This document shows, in pieces, positions 53,350 through 62,417 of a DNA stretch of 64,000 bases (positions are counted from its first letter, which is position 1; every line of letters starts with the position of its first letter). A model generated the notes under the pieces. The model had not been told where the DNA came from and searched no databases. It saw nothing but the letters and a program-made list of their open reading frames with translations. Made by a program: the position numbers and the translations under genes. The DNA is from Tolypothrix sp. NIES-4075 (GTDB taxonomy: Bacteria; Cyanobacteriota; Cyanobacteriia; Cyanobacteriales; Nostocaceae): NCBI RefSeq assembly GCF_002218085.1, contig NZ_BDUC01000001.1:497955-561954 (forward strand), in the 5' to 3' direction.

Positions 53350-54612
53350 TTAAGGATACGTGTAACCATTAATGTTAACTCCACCATACTGTCCTGGTGA
53401 CAGTGGAGGAACTGTAAGATTAGACTGAGATGATTGAACTTGGGGCAAGCTGGGATAAGAATTGCCATTACCATATCCTACTTGGTTACTTGGCTGGACA
53501 GTACCTTGATTCGGAGCCTGGGGAGAGTATGGTGCAATATTATTCGGCGGTGCAGCATAAGTTCCTGGTGGTACCGTTGATGTTGGTGTTACTGCGCTCG
53601 GCAATGGCTGAACATTATTAAAATTACCGTAGTAATTTGGCGGTTGGTTGGTTACTGTTGGCTTTTGGTAATTTGTCCCAGGCTGAGTACCAGAGTTAGT
53701 GTAGTAATTTGGCGGCTGATTCGTTACTATCGGATTTTGGTAACTTGTCCCAGGCTGAGAACCAGGTAAATTTGTGTAATTATTTTGCGGCTGATTCGTG
53801 ACTGTTGGCTTTTGGTAAACGGTTGTCGAGATGGGATCGTTGGGGTTTGTATTCAACTGAGTGTTTGCAGAGAAACCCCGATCGGATAAATCGTTACTGG
53901 GTAGCGATCGCCCAATAGGACTTGCAAAGTTAGAAGTAGTATTATTTATTGACGGGTTCTGTGTCGAAGAGTTGATTGCTGTTTGTAAAGCGCTGCTTGG
54001 GGCAGGATTTTGATTATTATTAATTTGATTGGGCGATGCAATCCCTAAGTTAGAGGAACTTCCTGCTATACCTGGTTGATATGACGATGTATCTCTTTTG
54101 ACACCAAATAACTGGCTGCCAGTATTAGCAGTTCCGGCTTGCAATAAAGTTTCTGCTTGTGCCACAAAAGGATTTGTCACGTTTGAAGCAGGTACATTAT
54201 CAACTATTCCCCCAGGATTTGACTTAGCATTTTTAGCAGCTTCCTGCTGTTTGCTAATTAAATCGTCTAATAAACTTTTGCTTTTATATTCTTGACTTTT
54301 TTCCTTTCGCGTGCTGGGCGCTATGAGAAAATTTGATTGTTGAGCGTCATTAATCAGTACTGGTAAATTATCAATATCAGCTGCGATCGCTCTATCTTCA
54401 TCTGAAAGAGATGAGTCAGCAGGCTTTGGTGTAGCAGCTTGCTTATTATTTTGCAAAAACGTTAAAAAATCTGGGTTTGCCCAATATTCTCGAATGAAGA
54501 GCCCAAGCACAGATAAAAATATAGCTGTTCCCCAAAAAGCCGGTCTACTGAAATTCCATAACCTGGCTTTGAGGTAACGTAAGTAAGCGGGGGGATAACG
54601 CTGAGGTGACAT
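53350..54612 (-). CDS. membrane-anchored Asn/Gln/Pro-rich repeat protein (420 aa)
   Basis: From the ATG at 54612 (the frame is open from a TTG at 54666). The basic N-terminus (MSPQRYPPAYLRYLKARLWN) precedes one membrane helix (AFWGTAIFLSVLGLFIREYW, about residues 25-44). The rest is low complexity: Asn/Ser/Gln-rich, with three to four imperfect copies of YQKPTVTNQPPNYYTN (about 260-330) and ending in SPGQYGGVNINGYTYP. It resembles a cell-surface or septum-associated anchor with a disordered tail. No enzymatic motif; family not recognised. Confidence 0.7.
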   Translation of the reverse strand: MSPQRYPPAYLRYLKARLWNFSRPAFWGTAIFLSVLGLFIREYWANPDFLTFLQNNKQAATPKPADSSLSDEDRAIAADIDNLPVLINDAQQSNFLIAPSTRKEKSQEYKSKSLLDDLISKQQEAAKNAKSNPGGIVDNVPASNVTNPFVAQAETLLQAGTANTGSQLFGVKRDTSSYQPGIAGSSSNLGIASPNQINNNQNPAPSSALQTAINSSTQNPSINNTTSNFASPIGRSLPSNDLSDRGFSANTQLNTNPNDPISTTVYQKPTVTNQPQNNYTNLPGSQPGTSYQNPIVTNQPPNYYTNSGTQPGTNYQKPTVTNQPPNYYGNFNNVQPLPSAVTPTSTVPPGTYAAPPNNIAPYSPQAPNQGTVQPSNQVGYGNGNSYPSLPQVQSSQSNLTVPPLSPGQYGGVNINGYTYP

Positions 54613-54876
54613 GGGGACTTGAATCCTTGAATTTACATTTACTGCCAAAAGCGCAAAACTTTCCAAAAATTCAAAACCGAGCTTTCAAGAGTGCATTCAG
54701 ACTAAGGCGTAGCAATTTTCTTTATAAAAATATAATTTTTCAGCTTAGAAATCAGGTCTGAACTTAAGGAAATTTCTCACTTGAAGTTGCATGGTAACTT
54801 AATCCTAACGTTTCCACAGTTTTGCGTCATTAATAATGCAGATGCATTCCTTAGAAACTTTACTTTTTTTTCACCT

Positions 54877-54977
54877 TTAGGAATGAGCGCTTTTCCTAAA
54901 GTCTTGTAGGGGCAATTCATGAATTGTACCCTACGTCAATTCAATGGTGACGAGGACATGAGTGCGCTCATTCCTAA
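54877..54977. repeat. MITE-like element with 14-bp TTAGGAATGAGCGC ends
   Basis: The element begins TTAGGAATGAGCGC and ends with its exact complement 101 bases later. Inside is a second palindrome, GTAGGGGCAATTCATGAATTG and on to CCCTAC. It sits in the 570-base gap before the CBS-CP12 gene; no coding sequence. Confidence 0.6.
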
Positions 54978-55183
54978 CCTTGTCAAATTTTTTCGCTCTT
55001 AGGTTATAAAATGACTTGCACAGCAAAGCGATACAAAAGTCAAGTTATTTATCCTCGGTTTTGCGCCTTGGTTACTTTGGATATCATCTAGAGTTGAAAG
55101 CTGCTCTAACTTTATTGTTGTGGGCGAGAGTTGAGCAATGCGCGATCCTACCGTACCATCCTATTTAACGGGAGGCTATAGCA

Positions 55184-55822
55184 ATGATGAAAGCTGAAGA
55201 TATCATGACCAAGGACGTAGTTACCATTCGCGGTTCGGCGACTGTAGCGGAAGCTGTGGAATTGTTGAAGAAAAAAGGGCTGCGGGCGCTGGTTGTGGAT
55301 CGCCGCTATGAAAATGATGCCTATGGTATTGTTACTGAAACAGATATTGTCTACAAGATAACCGCTTACGGCAAAGACCCCAAAGCAGTGCGGGTTTACG
55401 AAATTATGAGCAAGCCTTGCATTGTTGTCAATCCCGATTTGGGGGTAGAATTTGTAGCGCGGTTATTTGCCAATACTGGTATTCGCAGAGCGCCCGTGAT
55501 TCAAGGCAAGTTATTGGGCATTATCTCAATTACTGACATCTTGACAAAAAGCGACTTTGTAGATTCTCCCAAAGGACTTGTGCTGGAGGATAGAATTCAA
55601 AAAGCGATTGAAGATGCTCGTGCTATTTGTACAGATCGAGGTGCTTATTCTAAAGCTTGTGCTGCCGCTTGGGATGAAGTAGAAGAACTCCAAGCGGAAG
55701 CGGCTCATCAAAAAGCTGAAAGCATGGTATCAGCTAAAACTTCTTTTGAGGAATATTGTAGGGAAAATCCTGATGCTCCGGAATGTCGGAACTACGATCC
55801 TAAAAGTTCATTTTTCCAGTAA
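55184..55822 (+). CDS. CBS-domain pair fused to a CP12 domain
   Basis: Residues 1-125 form two CBS motifs (EDIMTKDVVTIRGSATVAEA; YEIMSKPCIVVNPDLGVEFV), which usually bind adenine nucleotides. Residues about 140-212 are a CP12 domain: ARAICTDRGAYSKACAAAWDEVEEL with the N-terminal Cys pair, and YCRENPDAPECRNYD with the C-terminal pair. CP12 proteins link GAPDH and phosphoribulokinase in a redox-controlled Calvin-cycle complex; CBS-CP12 fusions are known in cyanobacteria. All four Cys are kept. GGGAGG precedes the start. Confidence 0.93.
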   Translation: MMKAEDIMTKDVVTIRGSATVAEAVELLKKKGLRALVVDRRYENDAYGIVTETDIVYKITAYGKDPKAVRVYEIMSKPCIVVNPDLGVEFVARLFANTGIRRAPVIQGKLLGIISITDILTKSDFVDSPKGLVLEDRIQKAIEDARAICTDRGAYSKACAAAWDEVEELQAEAAHQKAESMVSAKTSFEEYCRENPDAPECRNYDPKSSFFQ

Positions 55823-55833
55823 ATCTTAAATTT

Positions 55834-55864
55834 GTCGGGTGCGTTACACTGCGTTAACGCACCG
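55834..55864. repeat. GGTGCGTTACACTGCGTTAACGCACC-type palindrome
   Basis: A short copy of the dispersed repeat also present at 8231, lying between the convergent CBS-CP12 and lptF-like stops; likely bidirectional hairpin. Confidence 0.55.
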
Positions 55865-55881
55865 TAATTCTATGATGAAAT

Positions 55882-57069
55882 TCATCGGCGGGCAGCTCGC
55901 ATCAATAAGAATATACCTGTGCCTAAACCGATAAAATCTGGCAACCAAGCAGCCATAAAAGGAGAGAGAACATTTGCCTCTCCTAGGGCACTAGTAATAA
56001 AACCAAATAAGTAGTATGAAAAAATAACTATGACACTAATACCAAAACTGGTTCCTCGCCCGGTGCGCTGTGGTATGGTTCCCATCGCAGCACCTACTAA
56101 GCCAAAAACTAGACATACAAAGGGCAAGGCAAATTTTTGTTGAATCCGAATTTTCAGTTTGCGAATTTTTTTCTCATCACCGCCAAGGCGTTCTAGTTCC
56201 AGTTGTTCTAGCGCTTGAGCGATATTCATTTGGTCGTAATCTTTGGTTTTTTCTGCTAGTTCAAATGCTGTGCGAGGCAGTTGTAATTGTTGCTGTTCAA
56301 ACCGCACAATATTGCGATAAGAACTATCAGGAGCTACTAAATAAATCGTACCTTGGTAAATATTCCAGGTGTTTTCCGATGGATTCCACTCGCCGGAATC
56401 TGCCACGACAATTTGACTTAAACCTTGCTGGGCTTTTTCTTTTTGGTCGGAACGATCTATGATTGTCAAACCTTTGAAGCGCTTGCCATCAAATTGGTCG
56501 GCGTAATATAAGCGTGTGAGAATTTTTTGCTTTTTACCATCGGGTTGCTTTACATCTCGCTTTTCTGCATAGAGGAAGTTATCTTGTTTGGCGATCGCTG
56601 GCTTGTCCGATTTTAATGCTTTTTCTAAAGTAACGGCTGCTTGGTAACTTGCAGCTGGTGCAATTTCCTCGTTGAAGGCAAATGTCAATCCCGTAACCAC
56701 CAAACTTAAAAATACCGCAGTTAAAACCATGCGATAAACACTGACACCACATCCTCGCAAAGCAATCAATTCGCTTTCGCTAGAAAGACGACTGTAAGTC
56801 ATCAAAGTAGCTAGCAGCGTAGACATGGGGAAGGCTAAAACGATGAATTTTGGCAGGGTTAATAAAAAAACTTGGACTGCAATTCCTACTGGTAGCCCGG
56901 ATTCTACTATTTTTCTCACCAGTTCAAATACAGCATCAATTGTGACACCAATTGATGAGAATGCTCCGACACCAAACAAAAATGGCGGTATTAATTCGCT
57001 GGTGAGGTAGCGATCCATGATGGAAAAAGGCAGCAGCGAATTTAGGGTATAAAAAGGCTTGTATTTCAT
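55882..57069 (-). CDS. LptF/LptG family lipopolysaccharide export permease
   Basis: A 395-residue YjgP/YjgQ-type permease: membrane helices at about 30-60, 65-95 and 110-130, then a periplasmic beta domain (about 140-290), then three more helices (FALPFVCLVFGLVGAAMG, SFGISVIVIFSYYLF, WLPDFIGLGTGIFLLM). N-terminal MDRYLTSELIPPFLFGVGAF is the family signature; Met18 is an alternative start at 57018. It forms an operon with the LptB-like ATPase upstream and moves lipopolysaccharide to the outer membrane. Confidence 0.9.
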   Translation of the reverse strand: MKYKPFYTLNSLLPFSIMDRYLTSELIPPFLFGVGAFSSIGVTIDAVFELVRKIVESGLPVGIAVQVFLLTLPKFIVLAFPMSTLLATLMTYSRLSSESELIALRGCGVSVYRMVLTAVFLSLVVTGLTFAFNEEIAPAASYQAAVTLEKALKSDKPAIAKQDNFLYAEKRDVKQPDGKKQKILTRLYYADQFDGKRFKGLTIIDRSDQKEKAQQGLSQIVVADSGEWNPSENTWNIYQGTIYLVAPDSSYRNIVRFEQQQLQLPRTAFELAEKTKDYDQMNIAQALEQLELERLGGDEKKIRKLKIRIQQKFALPFVCLVFGLVGAAMGTIPQRTGRGTSFGISVIVIFSYYLFGFITSALGEANVLSPFMAAWLPDFIGLGTGIFLLMRAARR

Positions 57070-57131
57070 TATTAGTCAGTAGTTATTAGTCATTAGTCAT
57101 TGGTCAAAGACAAAGGACAAATGACACATGA

Positions 57132-57860
57132 CTAGACCTGGAAGTTATCGCCTAAGTAATATTGCCGAACTAGCGGGTTATTATAAAGTTCTTCAGCTGT
57201 ACCTGCGGCGAGAATTTGCCCCTCGCGCATGATGTAAGCGCGATCTGTGATGGCGAGAGTTTCGCGGACATTGTGATCTGTAATCAGGATACCCATGTTG
57301 CGATCGCGCAATCGAGCGACAATATGCTGAATTTCGGAAACGGCGATCGGATCGACTCCGGCAAATGGTTCATCTAAAAGCAAAAATTTTGGTCCCGAAC
57401 GCCCAGCCGCCAAAGCTCTCGCCAATTCCGTCCGGCGTCGCTCACCGCCAGAAAGTTGAATTCCTTTACTGTTAGCTACTTTTTCCAAACGCAACTCCCG
57501 CAGTAAATTTTGTACTCTCCCTGACCATTCTAATCGTGGCACATTCGTTTGCTCTAGTACTAAAAGAATGTTATCTCGCACACTCAAGGCGCGAAAAATA
57601 CTCGCTTCCTGCGCTAAATAGCCAACACCCAAACGCGCCCTTTTGTGCATTGGCATCCCAGTAATATTCTGGCTATCTAACCAAACGTTTCCATGATCGG
57701 GTTTTTCTAAACCTGTAGCAATATAAAATGTGGTTGTCTTACCAGCTCCATTCGGACCGAGTAAACCGACGATTTCCCCTTGGGCAACAGAAATGTTAAC
57801 GCGATTGACAATAACTCGCTTGCCGTAGGATTTGTGAACGTTTTCTAAAACAATTTTCAC
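57132..57860 (-). CDS. lptB: LPS export ABC transporter ATPase LptB
   Basis: A 242-residue ATPase of the branched-chain-like LptB group: Walker A GPNGAGKTT, GYLAQEASIFRALSVRDNIL (the LptB-type Q-loop region), signature LSGGERRRTELARALA, Walker B FLLLDEPFAGVDPIA and ILITDHNVRETLAITDRAYI. Between lptA-like and lptF-like genes on the same strand (31 and 62 bases away), giving the usual lpt cluster. Confidence 0.94.
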   Translation of the reverse strand: MKIVLENVHKSYGKRVIVNRVNISVAQGEIVGLLGPNGAGKTTTFYIATGLEKPDHGNVWLDSQNITGMPMHKRARLGVGYLAQEASIFRALSVRDNILLVLEQTNVPRLEWSGRVQNLLRELRLEKVANSKGIQLSGGERRRTELARALAAGRSGPKFLLLDEPFAGVDPIAVSEIQHIVARLRDRNMGILITDHNVRETLAITDRAYIMREGQILAAGTAEELYNNPLVRQYYLGDNFQV

Positions 57861-57891
57861 GAGTGTTGTACCCTTTCAAGCGCGATTATTT

Positions 57892-58386
57892 CTAATTGGA
57901 ACGCTTGAAAGGCGGTGTTTTTGGTGCGGGTGCAGCAGATGGTGCGTTAACGTTGGTATCGTTCACCAAATAGATTGATTCTACCTGGCGATTGTTTTGC
58001 GGTAATGCTACAAACCGTCCTTCGTCAATTAGATATGTAACTTTCTCTGCTCTGATACTATTAGCACCCTGTTGCAAAATATAAACGTTGCCACTGAAAT
58101 CGATGCGGCGTTCTTTGCTAAAATATTGAGCTTGGGCAGCTGTAGCTTGAATTTGCCGAGCCGGATAAACCATTTGCACGTTACCACGCGCTGTTACTAC
58201 TTGCGTTTTGGCATCGTATTCTTGTGTATCCGACTTAATTTGCAGCGGGCGTCCTTGTTGTCCAGAAGTTTGTGCTGTAGCCCTTTGCAGTTGGATGGGA
58301 AAGGCTATAGTTCCCAACACAACTGGTAAGATTAAGGCTAATCCGAAGCGACGCATGTGTAATTGAGGCAATTTATACCAGGGCAT
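57892..58386 (-). CDS. LptA/OstA-like periplasmic protein
   Basis: A 164-residue protein with an N-terminal hydrophobic signal (FGLALILPVVLGTIAFPI) and an OstA-like beta-jellyroll: LQIKSDTQEYDAKTQVVTAR, GNVQMVYPARQIQATAAQAQ and RRIDFSGNVYILQQGANSIR. LptA bridges the inner- and outer-membrane LPS transport parts. First gene of the lptA-lptB-lptF run. The tail is Pro/Lys-rich. Confidence 0.87.
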   Translation of the reverse strand: MPWYKLPQLHMRRFGLALILPVVLGTIAFPIQLQRATAQTSGQQGRPLQIKSDTQEYDAKTQVVTARGNVQMVYPARQIQATAAQAQYFSKERRIDFSGNVYILQQGANSIRAEKVTYLIDEGRFVALPQNNRQVESIYLVNDTNVNAPSAAPAPKTPPFKRSN

Positions 58387-58448
58387 GAGAGTAATTTAGG
58401 ATTTAAGATGAATTTGATTTTTACTTTAATTATCTTAAGTGTTTTATT

Positions 58449-58495
58449 GTAGTAAGCACTTCAGTGATTATATTAAGCACTGAAGTGCTTACTAC
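58449..58495. repeat. perfect 18-bp inverted repeat GTAGTAAGCACTTCAGTG
   Basis: Two exact 18-base arms with an 11-base AT spacer stand about 60 bases upstream of the lptA start. Related AAGCGCTTA copies occur at the menD/amidohydrolase junction (29830-29865). Nothing else was seen in 58387-58735 apart from a short CTCCTTGTCC stretch. Confidence 0.65.
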
Positions 58496-58735
58496 GAAAT
58501 AAAAAGTAACGCAGTTTTAGTCGTGTCTGAGATAAAATACACAATCTAAACTAGTTGTGGATTAAGCACTGGCTAAAATTCTAGACGCTTTCTAAAAGCT
58601 CATTGTTTCGCCATTACACATCTTTTTGAGGAGGGGAAAAGAAAAAAGGGACTCATGGCAAGAAAGAAGAAATATTTCTTTCTGTTCAAAAAAGCTCAAG
58701 AACAGCCCTCTGTTGTCCCCTTGTCCTCCTTATCC

Positions 58736-59134
58736 CTAGTCCCCTGATTCGTTAACGATTAAAATCTTGGGTAAGGTCAAGGTTTCATCTTCACCTAAGT
58801 CACCTGCGGTAATCTTGTCCGCTCCGGCTTTTTGTAATGCGCTCAACAATGCCGCACTCTGATATAATAGTTCGTCAACATCAATACCGCTGTATGTTGA
58901 TGGGTAACGTCGCAGGCGATTGCTTCCTTCTCCCAATAAAATTACTGCACCTCGCCAGTTACGATTACTCAGATGATACAAGGCTACGGCAATTTGTAAA
59001 ACGCCTTGATAAAAGCTTTTTTCTGGCTCTGATGCTTCGATCCACAGAGCCTCTAATGTATCGTGACAGGCGTAGAACTGTCCAGAATTGAACTGTTCTA
59101 CGCCTTGCCAAAAGTCGCTGGGGATGCTTTCCAT
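58736..59134 (-). CDS. DUF309 domain protein
   Basis: A 132-residue all-helical protein with the DUF309 signature FNSGQFYACHDTLEALWIEA, KSFYQGVLQIAVALYHLSNR and NWRGAVILLGEGSNRLRRY. Function of the family is unknown; conserved His and Glu suggest metal or substrate binding. Its ATG overlaps the ftrB stop (TGATG), so the two are translationally coupled. Confidence 0.88.
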   Translation of the reverse strand: MESIPSDFWQGVEQFNSGQFYACHDTLEALWIEASEPEKSFYQGVLQIAVALYHLSNRNWRGAVILLGEGSNRLRRYPSTYSGIDVDELLYQSAALLSALQKAGADKITAGDLGEDETLTLPKILIVNESGD

Positions 59135-59499
59135 CAACCCATGCTGTCTCGCACTTGTTTGATCGTTTCTAAAGAAATTTCCTGCGTTTCACCGGCAAAC
59201 TCGTTGTCTGAGGTAAGAAACAGCATACAATGGCATTCTTTGCGTTCTCGCATCGGTACACAAGGACAGTTCCAAAATGTCGCGCTTACCTCAGCTGCTT
59301 TGTCTTCGTAGTGACGACAAGGACACAAAGGCGCCCCTAAGTCGTCTTTATGCTTGGCTAGTCCTTCAATTACAACTGCGGTTACAGAGGGTTCAGCACA
59401 GAAGTAGGTTCCAGTACGCTTGGCGTATTGTTCGGAAAAATGGCGCATTGCCTCTAAATTTTTATCACTGGATTTTGTGTTAACTTCTGGTCTGATCAT
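59134..59499 (-). CDS. ftrB: ferredoxin-thioredoxin reductase, catalytic subunit
   Basis: A 121-residue iron-sulfur disulfide reductase passing electrons from ferredoxin to thioredoxin. The cluster and active-site cysteines are all present in order: TYFCAEPS, LCPCRHYED, NCPCVPMRE and CHCMLFL (CPC, CPC, CHC pattern). Light-driven thioredoxin reduction would act on the CP12 system encoded nearby. The variable subunit gene is not in the window. Confidence 0.96.
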   Translation of the reverse strand: MIRPEVNTKSSDKNLEAMRHFSEQYAKRTGTYFCAEPSVTAVVIEGLAKHKDDLGAPLCPCRHYEDKAAEVSATFWNCPCVPMRERKECHCMLFLTSDNEFAGETQEISLETIKQVRDSMG

Positions 59500-59722
59500 A
59501 AGAAGGAGCGTCTCATAATTTAAATATTTCTTTGCATTGTACCTCAGCCTCAGTGAGCTATTACTGGGGGTATTTCCCCATTCTCAGGTTTTTAAGTTTG
59601 GTTAAGTTTTTCAATCTAGCTTGCTGGCATCGGCAAAATCTGCAATCTCATCAAAGTTTAACTAGTAGAACGTGAAAATTTGGTAGTGAGCAGTTTACTG
59701 CTCATATCTTCGTCCCCAGTCT

Positions 59723-60853
59723 TTAGTACCCTGTTTGTAGTTGGAGTTGCAGTGGGCGATCGCTTTGGATAATAATTCCTGGGTAATCCCAATTTACGGT
59801 TGACGTATTCTGCCACAGCACCCAACGACTGCCGTGAGGAAGAAACGCGATCGCCGGATTTGGAGTCAGCCAAATTAAAGGCTTATTAGGCGCTTTTGTT
59901 ATACTATCTTCTCCTGCATGAGTTGCCGCTAAAGTTTCTAAAACCATTGTTTCGCCTTTGACTAAATCTGTGGCTGCTGTCCACAGTTGTACTTGCATTT
60001 GTTGCCTTTGTGCGTAAAAATACAGCGAGGCTGCGGCAATTACTGCTTGTTCAAAGTTGTCTTCTTCCCAAGTTGCAGCAGTATCTAAGGCAATAATAAT
60101 ATCTTGTCCGTTTGTAACTTTTTCTAATTCGCGTACCCGTAAATCCCCGTAGCGGGCGCTGCTGCGCCAGTGGATGAGACGAATGGGATCGCCTGTGCGG
60201 TAGGGACGAAGCGATCGCGTTAATCCGGCTGTGGCTGTTTGAAAGGGTTTACCACGCGGATCGCTTTTTATGCTATCATCTTCCCCAATTTCGTCTACTA
60301 AAGGACAATTGCTGAGGGGTAACACAGTCGGGTAAACGATCGCCTTTGCCGCACATTCATGCTGACGCCGACACCAAAACAATCCTAAAGGCGCACCTGT
60401 AGCTAGTTCGACTGTCTGCCAGCGATAAACACCCCGGCGCACAGTTGGGTGATTGTATACCCAATTATAACTATTTTGGCTTTGAATCGTTTCGATTGGC
60501 TGCTGTATTGGTTTGCCTAAAACAATCGGCAAGATATCCTCGACTTGCAGCAAGTTAACAGGTTGTTTTGTGTTGTTGCGGATTTCTAATTCTACCGTAA
60601 GTTCGTCGCCTGTGGAAACGGGGTTGATGAAACGACGTTTGACAACTAAACCGACAAGCGATCGCTGTGGTAAAAAAGCCGCAACAATTAGCAAGGCAAA
60701 ACTGACCCCACTAATAACATACAACCAACCTGCCATTGTATTGATACCAGCGCCAAAAAAACAAATCGCAATTCCCGCTAGTACCCAACCGCTGTGTGTA
60801 GGGGCACAAGCGTGGATTTCTAGCCAGTTAGTGATGGGTTTAATAATTTTCAT
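59723..60853 (-). CDS. DUF58 domain membrane protein
   Basis: From the ATG at 60853 (AGGAAA in front), 376 aa. Two N-terminal membrane helices (SGWVLAGIAICFFGAGINTM, WLYVISGVSFALLIVAAF) are followed by a beta domain and the DUF58 hallmark RPYRTGDPIRLIHWRSSARY...LRVRELE, then a von-Willebrand-like region IIIALDTAATWEED. DUF58 genes usually accompany MoxR AAA ATPases; none is adjacent here. Confidence 0.88.
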   Translation of the reverse strand: MKIIKPITNWLEIHACAPTHSGWVLAGIAICFFGAGINTMAGWLYVISGVSFALLIVAAFLPQRSLVGLVVKRRFINPVSTGDELTVELEIRNNTKQPVNLLQVEDILPIVLGKPIQQPIETIQSQNSYNWVYNHPTVRRGVYRWQTVELATGAPLGLFWCRRQHECAAKAIVYPTVLPLSNCPLVDEIGEDDSIKSDPRGKPFQTATAGLTRSLRPYRTGDPIRLIHWRSSARYGDLRVRELEKVTNGQDIIIALDTAATWEEDNFEQAVIAAASLYFYAQRQQMQVQLWTAATDLVKGETMVLETLAATHAGEDSITKAPNKPLIWLTPNPAIAFLPHGSRWVLWQNTSTVNWDYPGIIIQSDRPLQLQLQTGY

Positions 60854-61093
60854 AGTTTCCTTTTTAACCCAACACCACCTAAAATTCACAGTATTTCAGG
60901 GTTTTGCTTTTATACAAGCGTAGGGTATTAAAAAGGGTGATTTAGGCGATCGCACTGTGAAAATACCTGTTGGAAAGAGCGATCGCGCAGGTCACAAAGA
61001 ATGGGCATTGTGATCTGCTTTTATGTGTAACGCTCTAAGAACCAGGACTGCTGCGTATTATTAAGATATAGAACAGAGGTGAAAGATTGATTG

Positions 61094-61405
61094 ATGCAGT
61101 TAGTCAGTCGGGAGTATATCGAAATCTCTTCTGATGTGCGGAGTGGGAAGCCCCGGATTGCTGGTACCCGCATTGCTGTTGAGGATGTGGCGATGATGCA
61201 TTTAAAGCTGGGGTATTCCTTGGTAGAGATTGCTGGTAAGTATGACCTGTCACTGGCATCCGTTTATGCGGCAATGGCTTATTACTTTGATCACCGAGAC
61301 GAGATTGATCGCCGTGCAGCGCAAGAGGATGAGTTGCTTGAGGTGCTGAAGCAAAATCATCCCTCGCGTCTCCAAGAGAAATTAAGACTGTTGAGGAATG
61401 AGTGA
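61094..61405 (+). CDS. DUF433 antitoxin
   Basis: A 103-residue protein with the DUF433 winged-helix signature SGKPRIAGTRIAVEDVAMMH, GYSLVEIAGKYDLSLASVYA and AMAYYFDHRDEIDRR. It is the antitoxin of DUF433/DUF5615 type II pairs and probably binds its own promoter. It overlaps the toxin gene by 8 bases. The ATG at 61094 follows a TTG. Confidence 0.9.
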   Translation: MQLVSREYIEISSDVRSGKPRIAGTRIAVEDVAMMHLKLGYSLVEIAGKYDLSLASVYAAMAYYFDHRDEIDRRAAQEDELLEVLKQNHPSRLQEKLRLLRNE

Positions 61406-61733
61406 ACGAATTCGCTTTCATCTGGATGAAAATGTCGATCCTGCGATTGCCCTTGGCTTGCGCCGTTATGGAATTGATGTCACAACAACCAATGATGTGG
61501 AATTACGTACTCAAAGCGATGAAGTCCAGTTAGGGTTTATTCAAGAAACACACCGAGTACTGTTTACCCAAGATGCAGATTTTTTGATTATTGCGAGTTG
61601 CAAACTTGATCATCCTGGCATTACCTACTGCAAGAAAGGGACTCGTTCAATTGGTGAAATCATTGAAACCTTAGTTTTGATTTATGAGGTGATGACACCT
61701 GAAGAGATGGTGGGACGTGTCGAGTTTGTGTGA
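61398..61733 (+). CDS. DUF5615 PIN-like toxin
   Basis: A 111-residue Mut7-C/PIN-like nuclease: RIRFHLDENVDPAIALGLRR has the first acidic cluster, RVLFTQDADFLIIA the second. Toxins of this type are RNases kept in check by DUF433 partners. Complete, with no visible lesion. Confidence 0.9.
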   Translation: MSERIRFHLDENVDPAIALGLRRYGIDVTTTNDVELRTQSDEVQLGFIQETHRVLFTQDADFLIIASCKLDHPGITYCKKGTRSIGEIIETLVLIYEVMTPEEMVGRVEFV

Positions 61734-61897
61734 AACGAAAGCAACATTGAAAGACTTGCATCTTCAAAAGCATTTAGGTGGAGTCAGTTAGCAATTGTAT
61801 GCACAACTTAACAAGTTATCTGTATTTTGGTGGTTTGCATCTATAAATTTGTAATTGTATATGATTCAATTATGGAATGTAGGTAGAAGGTAAAAAT

Positions 61898-62341
61898 ATG
61901 ACAATTACTACCAACTTAAAACAACTCTATGAAACAGATGAGAATTTATGGTTAGAAGAAACTATTGAATTATTAAAACAAAAACAGTTTAACCAACTTG
62001 ATTTAGAAAACTTAATTGAGGAATTAATCAGTTTGGGGAAAAGAGATTTAGCTAAAGTCAAAAGTCTTTTAAGGCAAATTATTATTCATATGTTATTACT
62101 CCAATATTGGCAGGTAGAATATGAAAGAAACTATCGTCATTGGATTGGAGAAATTAAAACCTTTAGATATGACTTAAATAATCATTTAACGACGAATTTA
62201 AGAAACAAATTACAGGATGATTTAGAGAATATTTATCAAAGTGCGGTTATTTTTGTGAAAATTAAAACTGATTTAACTGTTTTTCTAGAAAAGTGTCCTT
62301 ACACTCTTGTGCAATTATTAGATGAAAATTATTTACCTTAA
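61898..62341 (+). CDS. DUF29 domain protein
   Basis: A 147-residue helical protein with the cyanobacterial DUF29 pattern: TNLKQLYETDENLWLEETIE, LDLENLIEELISLGKRDLAK and HMLLLQYWQVEYERNYRHWI. Function is unknown; the family is highly multiplied in cyanobacteria. Very AT-rich codon use compared with neighbours. Confidence 0.88.
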   Translation: MTITTNLKQLYETDENLWLEETIELLKQKQFNQLDLENLIEELISLGKRDLAKVKSLLRQIIIHMLLLQYWQVEYERNYRHWIGEIKTFRYDLNNHLTTNLRNKLQDDLENIYQSAVIFVKIKTDLTVFLEKCPYTLVQLLDENYLP

Positions 62342-62417
62342 ATATATCAGTCTTATACCAAATTAATATGAAGTGACATAGAATAAGAAATATACGTAGG
62401 GTGCCGTACTCTCGCGG

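Noticed and set aside
53034..53350. Small reverse frames of 75 and 83 codons in the long gap
   Set aside because: They lack ribosome-binding sites and family-like sequence, and overlap each other in different frames.
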